From the NCBI GenBank assembly GCA_937926755.1, contig CALBBA010000183.1, positions 1 to 8,929 on the forward strand: DNA of 8,929 bases. The letters run 5' to 3'. This stretch comes from an uncultured Collinsella sp. GTDB taxonomy: Bacteria; Actinomycetota; Coriobacteriia; Coriobacteriales; Coriobacteriaceae. Position numbers and translations under genes: made by a program. Under the pieces are notes generated by a model, which was not told the DNA's origin, did no database searches, and saw only the letters and a program-made list of their open reading frames with translations. This document shows, piece after piece, positions 4,331-8,929 of the stretch (the first letter of the stretch is position 1; each line of letters starts with the position of its first letter).

Positions 4331-6958
4331 ATGAGAATCGATAAGCTAGCAATGACGTCGCGCGAGGCGTTGCAGACCGCCATGAGCACGGCTGCCGACG
4401 CGCAGGCCGGCGCGGTTGAGCCGATTCACCTGCTGTCTGCCCTGCTCGGTGCCGGCGAGCGCAATATCTCCGTGATCATCGAGCGCATCGGCGCCGACCC
4501 GGCCCAGCTCGCACGCTCCACACAAGATGCCATCGACCACGCGCCCAAGGTTTCGGGCGAGGGCCAGCAGATGGGCCTATCCAACGAGCTCGTTCGCGTC
4601 ATCGAAAAGGCCGAGAAGAAGGCTACCAAGATGGGCGACAGCTTTGTGGTGACCGAGCATCTGCTCATGGCGCTTGCCGAGGACAAGGGCGAGGCGGGCC
4701 GCGTGCTGCGCGACGCCGGCGTTACCAAGGAGCGCATCGAGCAGGTCTACGAGGAGCTGCGCGGCGATGACCGCGTGACGTCCGCCGAGGACAAGACCCA
4801 GTTTGAGGCGCTGGAACAGTACGGCCGCAATATCTGCGACCTTGCCCGCGCCGGCAAGCTCGACCCGGTCATTGGCCGTACCGACGAGATCCGCCGTACC
4901 ATCCAGGTCCTGTCCCGCCGCACCAAGAACAACCCCGTGCTCATCGGCGAGCCGGGTGTCGGCAAGACGGCCATCGTCGAGGGCATCGCCCAGCGTATCG
5001 TGGCCGGCGACGTGCCGAGCACGCTGCGCGACCGCGACCTCATCGAGCTCGACATGAGCGCGCTGGTTGCCGGCGCCAAGTACCGCGGCGAGTTCGAGGA
5101 CCGCTTGAAGGCCGTGCTCAAGGAGGTACAGAAGTCCGAGGGCAAGGTCATCTTGTTCATCGATGAGCTCCACACCATCGTGGGCGCGGGTGCCACCGAG
5201 GGCTCCATGGACGCCGGCAACATCCTGAAGCCGGCGCTTGCCCGTGGCGACCTGCACGCGATCGGCGCGACCACGCTTGACGAGTACCGCAAGTACATCG
5301 AGAAGGACGCGGCGCTCGCGCGTCGTTTCCAGACTGTGATGGTCTCCGAGCCTACCGTCGAGGACACCATCTCGATCCTGCGTGGCCTCAAGGAGAAGTA
5401 CGAGATCTTCCACGGCGTGCATATCACCGATAGCGCGCTCGTGGCAGCTGCCGACCTCTCCGATCGCTACATCGCCGACCGCTTCCTGCCCGACAAGGCC
5501 ATCGACCTGGTCGATGAGGCGGCAAGCCGCCTGCGGATGGAGCTCGATAGCATGCCGGTCGAGATCGACGCCACCACGCGTCAGCTCACTCAGCTGCAGA
5601 TCGAGGAGCAGGCGCTCATGAAGGAGACCGACGACGCCTCCAAGGAGCGTCTGGAGGCTCTGCGCCAAGAGATCGCCGAGGTCCAAGAAAAGCTCAACGT
5701 GCAAAAGGCCGGCTGGCTCAACCAGAAGAACGCCATCGACCACGTGCAGGAGCTCAAGGGGCAGCTCGACGAGGCCAAGAGCGAAGAGGAGCGCGCAACG
5801 CGCAACGGCGACCTGGGCCGTGCGTCCGAGCTGCGCTACTCCGTGATTCCGGGTCTGCAGCAGCAGATTCAGGATTCCGAGGCCGCGCTCGAGGCACAAA
5901 AGCAGCAGGACGGCGAGGGGCTCAACGAGCAGGTGACCTCCGATGAGATCGCCGAGGTCGTGAGCGCCTGGACCGGCGTGCCCGTTTCCAAGATGATGCA
6001 GGGCGAGCTCGACAAGCTCAAGGGCCTGGAGGGCGAGCTACATAAGCGCGTCATCGGCCAGGACGAGGCCGTGTCCGCCGTGGCCGCGGCCGTGCGCCGC
6101 AGCCGTGCGGGTCTCTCCGATCCGGACAAGCCCATCGGCAGCTTCTTCTTCCTGGGCCCCACCGGCGTGGGCAAGACCGAGCTCGCCAAGGCGCTGGCCG
6201 AGTGCCTGTTCGATGACGAGCGCGCGCTCGTGCGTATCGACATGTCCGAGTACATGGAGAAGTTCAGCGTCCAGCGTCTGATCGGTGCGCCCCCGGGATA
6301 CGTGGGCTACGACGAGGGCGGCCAGCTCACCGAGGCCGTGCGCCGTCGTCCGTACTCCGTGATCTTGCTCGACGAGATGGAGAAGGCCCATCCAGATGTC
6401 TTCAACGTGCTGTTGCAGGTGCTCGACGACGGCCGTCTGACTGATGGTCAGGGTCGCCAGGTGTCCTTCAAGAACACGATCATCATCATGACGAGCAACG
6501 TGGGCTCCAAGGCTATTGCCGAGCTTTCGGGCAAGGACGAGGAGGAGATGCGCCATCAGGTCGACGCCGCCATGGCTCAGACTTTCCGCCCTGAGTTCCT
6601 CAACCGTATCGACGACATCGTGGTGTTCCACCCGCTCGGCATGGCGCAGATCGAGAAAATCGTCGACATCCAGCTTGCCGACGTCCGCGCACGTCTGGCC
6701 AAGGAGCGCATGACGCTTGCCATCACCCCGGCGGCCAAGCAGATGCTCGCCGTGGGCGGTCTGGACCCGGTCTTTGGCGCCCGTCCGCTCAAGCGTCTGG
6801 TCCAGCGCGAGGTCGTGGATGCCATCGCGGCAGCCATCATCGACGGTACGGTGCGCGAGGGCGATCAGGTGACGGTCGATGTCGACAAGGACGGCGGCTT
6901 TACCGTCGTGTGCGACAACACGCCGGCGGCCACCTACGAGGTCCCCGACGCCCAGTAG
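4331..6958 (+). CDS. clpB: ATP-dependent disaggregase ClpB (Hsp100)
   Basis: This is a full-length ClpB of 875 residues (E. coli 857). Order: two-repeat Clp N-domain (about 1-145); NBD1 with Walker A GEPGVGKT (206-213, Lys212), pore-loop Tyr251 in AGAKYRGEFE, Walker B LFIDELHT (Asp278, Glu279) and Arg fingers in ALARRFQ; the long coiled-coil M-domain (about 405-530), rich in Glu, Lys, Gln and Leu, which distinguishes ClpB from ClpA and ClpC; NBD2 with Walker A GPTGVGKT (609-616, Lys615), pore-loop GYVGYDEGG (Tyr657), Walker B ILLDEMEKAHPD (Asp681, Glu682) and FRPEFLNRIDD; then a C-terminal oligomerisation domain. No ClpP-binding loop of the IGF/L type is expected in ClpB. It forms cytosolic hexamers that, with DnaK, thread aggregated proteins through the pore. 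All catalytic residues are intact. The ATG has GAGAGG seven bases upstream. It is monocistronic, with its own leader and terminator. Confidence 0.98.
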   Translation: MRIDKLAMTSREALQTAMSTAADAQAGAVEPIHLLSALLGAGERNISVIIERIGADPAQLARSTQDAIDHAPKVSGEGQQMGLSNELVRVIEKAEKKATKMGDSFVVTEHLLMALAEDKGEAGRVLRDAGVTKERIEQVYEELRGDDRVTSAEDKTQFEALEQYGRNICDLARAGKLDPVIGRTDEIRRTIQVLSRRTKNNPVLIGEPGVGKTAIVEGIAQRIVAGDVPSTLRDRDLIELDMSALVAGAKYRGEFEDRLKAVLKEVQKSEGKVILFIDELHTIVGAGATEGSMDAGNILKPALARGDLHAIGATTLDEYRKYIEKDAALARRFQTVMVSEPTVEDTISILRGLKEKYEIFHGVHITDSALVAAADLSDRYIADRFLPDKAIDLVDEAASRLRMELDSMPVEIDATTRQLTQLQIEEQALMKETDDASKERLEALRQEIAEVQEKLNVQKAGWLNQKNAIDHVQELKGQLDEAKSEEERATRNGDLGRASELRYSVIPGLQQQIQDSEAALEAQKQQDGEGLNEQVTSDEIAEVVSAWTGVPVSKMMQGELDKLKGLEGELHKRVIGQDEAVSAVAAAVRRSRAGLSDPDKPIGSFFFLGPTGVGKTELAKALAECLFDDERALVRIDMSEYMEKFSVQRLIGAPPGYVGYDEGGQLTEAVRRRPYSVILLDEMEKAHPDVFNVLLQVLDDGRLTDGQGRQVSFKNTIIIMTSNVGSKAIAELSGKDEEEMRHQVDAAMAQTFRPEFLNRIDDIVVFHPLGMAQIEKIVDIQLADVRARLAKERMTLAITPAAKQMLAVGGLDPVFGARPLKRLVQREVVDAIAAAIIDGTVREGDQVTVDVDKDGGFTVVCDNTPAATYEVPDAQ

Positions 6959-7001
6959 ATTTTTGGGACATGCCTTAAAATCCACTTTTGAGCCGAACGC
7001 C

Positions 7002-7039
7002 AAGGGCGGCGGATCCAAATTGGGTCCGCCGCCCTTTTT
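7002..7039 (+). terminator. Intrinsic terminator of clpB
   Basis: A 15-bp stem with one G-T pair (7002-7016 with 7022-7036, built on GGGCGGCGGA/TCCGCCGCCC), a 5-nt loop and a TTTTT run make a textbook terminator, starting 43 nt after the clpB stop. Confidence 0.93.
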
Positions 7040-7090
7040 CGTGCGACAATCAATGATGCTGAACGGATTGAGCTGCAAGGAGATATACAG

Positions 7091-7285
7091 ATGAAGGACG
7101 AGAGCAAGACGAACGCGTCGATGACCGAGGCCGCGCCTGCCGCACCCAAGCCTGCGCCTAAGCCCGCGCCCAAGCCGCGCGACCCCTTCATTCGCGCTGA
7201 GAACGAGGACGACGACGGCTACGATCCCTACAGCGATCGCCGCCCCGAGCGCGAACCGATGTTCGAAGCCGACCCGTGGCGTTAA
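7091..7285 (+). CDS. Small proline/lysine- and acid-rich protein, 64 aa
   Basis: AAGGAG lies eight bases before the ATG, an excellent ribosome binding site, and codon usage is GC-rich like clpB, so I take this short gene as real. Residues 1-14 are polar; 15-29 are three PKPA-type repeats (APKPAPKPAPKPR); 30-49 (DPFIRAENEDDDGYDPYSDR) are strongly acidic; the tail is PMFEADPWR. No membrane span, cysteine or known fold is seen, so it is probably an intrinsically disordered cytosolic protein with a charged linker. It is separated from clpB by a strong terminator, so it needs its own promoter, but I could not identify one with confidence in the ~50 bp between. Function is unknown. The alternative that it is non-coding is less likely given the binding site. 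Confidence 0.7.
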   Translation: MKDESKTNASMTEAAPAAPKPAPKPAPKPRDPFIRAENEDDDGYDPYSDRRPEREPMFEADPWR

Positions 7286-7298
7286 AGTAGCTAATTTA

Positions 7299-7312
7299 GG
7301 ACGGGGCTTTTT
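7299..7312 (+). terminator. Right arm and T-tract of an apparently split terminator
   Basis: GGACGGGGCTTTTT follows the stop of the small gene by 13 nt but has no pairing partner locally. Its exact reverse complement lies at 8812-8825, on the far side of the ATPase gene. Both are preceded by AAAGTAGCTAA (7284-7294 and 8802-8812). Confidence 0.5.
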
Positions 7313-7341
7313 AACCACTTTTGCCGTCTGGACAGCAGAAA

Positions 7342-7366
7342 AACTTGATTATCTATTAATCAAGTT
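7342..7366. repeat. 10-bp perfect inverted repeat upstream of the ATPase gene
   Basis: AACTTGATTA (7342-7351) and TAATCAAGTT (7357-7366) are perfect arms around TCTAT. The half-site TAATCAAG recurs at 7389-7396, suggesting a protein-binding site used more than once. Confidence 0.7.
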
Positions 7367-7371
7367 GTACG

Positions 7372-7433
7372 CAATCTTGCTCTCTTGCTAATCAAGAATC
7401 AGTATAATCTTGAGTAGCAAGAGAGCAAGATTG
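7372..7433. promoter_or_regulatory. 62-nt inverted repeat covering the ATPase promoter and leader
   Basis: The arms 7372-7397 and 7408-7433 are 26 nt each and differ from perfect complementarity at one position (A7391 opposite G7414); the outer 19 pairs are perfect. The 10-nt centre plus one arm base contains TATAAT (7403-7408), the only good -10 element upstream of the ATPase gene; no good -35 at 16-18 bp is seen. The right arm ends at the first G of GGAG (7433-7436), the likely ribosome binding site, four bases before the ATG. Confidence 0.8.
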
Positions 7434-7440
7434 GAGAATC

Positions 7441-8793
7441 ATGTCATTCAATGACTTGGTGGCCAAGAAAATAAAGGACTTTGAGCAACAGGGAGTTCCG
7501 CAGGTTTTTGAGCGAGACCTTGATCTGGGAAATCCGCAGGAGCCAAAGCGCGACAACATCGTGAACGTGATTGTGGGAGCTCGCCGTTGCGGAAAGACGT
7601 ATCGCCTGTATCAGGAGATGCGGCGGCTTCAGGGCCAAGGCGTCGAGCTTAACCGGATGCTATATTTCAATTTTGAGGATGAGCGCTTGCGTCCGTATGA
7701 ACCATCGCTGCCAGCGGATGTACTCGATACATTCTATGCGCTCTATCCTGCTGCCCGAACCGAGGGTGCCTACATGTTCTTTGACGAGGTCCAGGAAATT
7801 CCCGAATGGGGTGCGTTTCTGCGGCGTGTGGTCGATACGGAGAAAGCGACCGTCTACGTGACGGGATCTTCTTCTAAGATGCTGTCCTCGGAACTTAAGA
7901 GCGAGTTCAGGGGCCGGTCCCTTGTACGAGAGCTTTTTCCGTTGAGTTTTTCGGAATACGTCCGATATAAGACCGGGAGCGCTCCTGGTCCGGATGCACC
8001 CTTTTCCTCGAGCGACACGGCGTTGCTTCGACATCATCTGGTCGGATACCTTGAGCGAGGGGGATTTATCGCGACGCTTGAGCAGACGCCTGCGGACGCG
8101 ATTCAGCTGCTACAGGAATATGCGTCGCGAACGGTCGCCATGGACGTCGTTGAGCGTTACGACGTTAAGAATCCTCGTTTGGCCTCACTGTTTCTGACCC
8201 GGTGTGTGGCATCTTCGGGACGAGAGCTGTCGGTGAACAAGGTGTACAACGAGTTCAAGAGCAGGCAGATACCCGTCAGTCGCAATTCGCTCAGCGATTT
8301 ACTTGAGTATTACGAGGACGCCTACCTGTTGTTTTCTGTGCCGGAGTTCACGCGTTCACTTGCAAATAATATGCGGTCCGCGTCTAAAGTCTACGCTGTC
8401 GATCCTGCGATGTTCGGAGCATTCTCTCCCGCATCGGCATTGGATCAGGGCCAGAGACTCGAGACTGCGGTGTTCAATGCGCTAAGAAGAAGGACTCCTG
8501 CGGTGCGGGCAGGTTCGGTCTGCCGCCTGCTGATGAAGGAGAAGAATAAAAGCCATGAGGTTGACTTTGTGGCTGGGGATGCGCTTCTTATGCAGGCTTA
8601 TAACCTGATTCAGGTGAGTGCGGATATGGCAAGCGAGAAAACGCGTGAGCGCGAAATCGCCGCCCTCGATGTCTCGATGGCCCAGTTCGATCTTGGCGAG
8701 TCGGTAATCGTTACCATGGATGAGCAGGCCGATATTCCATGCGAACACGGTGTGGTACATGCTGTGCCCGCATGGAAGTGGCTCCTCACCTAA
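7441..8793 (+). CDS. AAA_14/DUF4143 ATPase (COG1373 type), 450 aa
   Basis: The N-terminal part is an AAA_14 P-loop domain: Walker A VGARRCGKT (Gly46 to Thr53, Lys52), Walker B YMFFDEVQEIPEW (Asp115, Glu116), a sensor-like TGSSSKML (141-148) and the FRGR motif (156-159) that is typical of this family. RELFPLSFSEY and YLERGGFI follow. The C-terminal part is DUF4143-like: a helical segment with LLEYYEDAYLLF (287-298) and then HEVDFVAGD...LIQVSADM (372-396), which resembles the degraded PD-(D/E)xK-type fold ending of these proteins; the usual Lys is Ser here. Length is normal for the family. These ATPases are cytosolic, common in gut bacteria and archaea, and have no settled function. GC content and codon use are lower than in clpB, suggesting transfer. 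GGAG four bases before the ATG and a heavily palindromic leader suggest tight control, possibly autoregulation. Confidence 0.92.
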   Translation: MSFNDLVAKKIKDFEQQGVPQVFERDLDLGNPQEPKRDNIVNVIVGARRCGKTYRLYQEMRRLQGQGVELNRMLYFNFEDERLRPYEPSLPADVLDTFYALYPAARTEGAYMFFDEVQEIPEWGAFLRRVVDTEKATVYVTGSSSKMLSSELKSEFRGRSLVRELFPLSFSEYVRYKTGSAPGPDAPFSSSDTALLRHHLVGYLERGGFIATLEQTPADAIQLLQEYASRTVAMDVVERYDVKNPRLASLFLTRCVASSGRELSVNKVYNEFKSRQIPVSRNSLSDLLEYYEDAYLLFSVPEFTRSLANNMRSASKVYAVDPAMFGAFSPASALDQGQRLETAVFNALRRRTPAVRAGSVCRLLMKEKNKSHEVDFVAGDALLMQAYNLIQVSADMASEKTREREIAALDVSMAQFDLGESVIVTMDEQADIPCEHGVVHAVPAWKWLLT

Positions 8794-8811
8794 TCATCCT
8801 CAAAGTAGCTA

Positions 8812-8825
8812 AAAAAGCCCCGTCC
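8812..8825 (-). terminator. Matching arm of the split terminator, after the ATPase gene
   Basis: AAAAAGCCCCGTCC is the exact reverse complement of 7299-7312. On the minus strand it reads as a G-rich arm followed by T's, suitable for ending the minus-strand gene that stops at 8853, but no local partner arm is present to complete the hairpin. Confidence 0.45.
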
Positions 8826-8852
8826 CAAAAAGACTGCCCTCGCTGCGGCCGG

Positions 8853-8929
8853 CTAGTCCTGGGCCTTGATGCTGGGCAGCAGAATCTGGGCGAGGTAGTC
8901 GCACTCGAGCTTGGTCGCGGCGTCGGCCT
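8853..8929 (-). CDS. 3' end of an unrecognised minus-strand gene (last 25 codons)
   Basis: Reading leftwards from the window edge gives an open frame ending in TAG at 8855-8853, with C-terminal residues KLECDYLAQILLPSIKAQD. The codons are GC-rich and regular, like the core genes here, and the frame ends convergently against the ATPase gene. The fragment is too short to identify; it could also be chance, but composition and the terminator-like sequence beyond it favour a real gene. Confidence 0.6.
   Translation of the reverse strand, partial: ADAATKLECDYLAQILLPSIKAQD

Noticed and set aside
4577..5899. Open frame of 440 codons on the minus strand within clpB
   Set aside because: It lies fully inside clpB, its composition mirrors the sense codons, and no domain or ribosome binding site supports it.
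7079..7093. Ribosome binding region nearly identical to the phage T7 gene 10 leader used in expression vectors
   Set aside because: Only about 13 bases match, and the sequence on both sides is continuous with native GC-rich chromosome, so vector contamination is unlikely; it is simply a strong site.
6038..7318. Long open frame of 426 codons on the minus strand over the clpB 3' half
   Set aside because: It is antisense to an unambiguous clpB, runs through the clpB terminator and the small gene, and its translation is the low-complexity Leu/Val/His/Asp pattern typical of the complement of GC-rich coding sequence.
7400..7408. Divergent minus-strand promoter (TATACT) inside the 62-nt palindrome
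   Set aside because: It follows from the symmetry of the palindrome, and no minus-strand gene lies to its left.
7371..7434. Invertible (phase-variable) promoter upstream of the ATPase
   Set aside because: The segment between the arms is only about 10-24 bp, too short for known invertases, and no recombinase gene is nearby.

Overview
The window is GC-rich, mostly plus-strand bacterial chromosome. Its codon usage, the aconitase-like hydratase, the ClpB type and the COG1373-type ATPase suggest a gut actinobacterium of the Coriobacteriia, most like Collinsella. That assignment is inferred from recall of related genomes, because no marker gene is present to prove it.

Layout. (1) 1-1836: an aconitase-superfamily hydratase cut at its 5' end by the window edge, followed by a long stem-loop (1855-1922) and an intrinsic terminator (1983-2013). 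(2) About 2021-4154: an AT-richer accessory stretch with two unrecognised single-span membrane-anchored proteins, divergently transcribed (2310-2978 minus, 3213-3884 plus). Repeat clusters lie on both sides, and one more repeat copy sits between the genes. Two repeat families occur: a 35-nt perfect or near-perfect hairpin (four copies, with compensatory base changes) and a 55-60 nt hairpin ending in a TGTAACA/TGTTACA core (five copies). Four of the five longer hairpins form a tandem pair that occurs twice as a 136-bp ungapped duplicate. (3) 4155-7039: clpB, complete, with its own leader (AT-rich inverted repeat plus GC hairpin) and a strong terminator. (4) 7091-7285: a 64-residue proline-, lysine- and acid-rich protein with a very good ribosome binding site. 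(5) 7286-8830: an AAA_14/DUF4143 (COG1373) ATPase of lower GC. A 62-nt inverted repeat lies over its -10 element, and the gene is flanked by the separated arms of what looks like one bidirectional terminator. (6) 8853-8929: the last 25 codons of an unrecognised minus-strand gene.

How it fits together: the hydratase, clpB and the small protein look like core chromosomal genes, each its own transcription unit. The repeat-bracketed gene pair and the ATPase look like two separate accessory insertions. No pathway links these genes. The items most worth following up are the two repeat families with their fixed relative arrangement, the palindromic control region of the ATPase, and the apparent disruption of a terminator by the ATPase cassette. 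No complete defence system, CRISPR array, transposase, integrase, tRNA or rRNA gene was seen.
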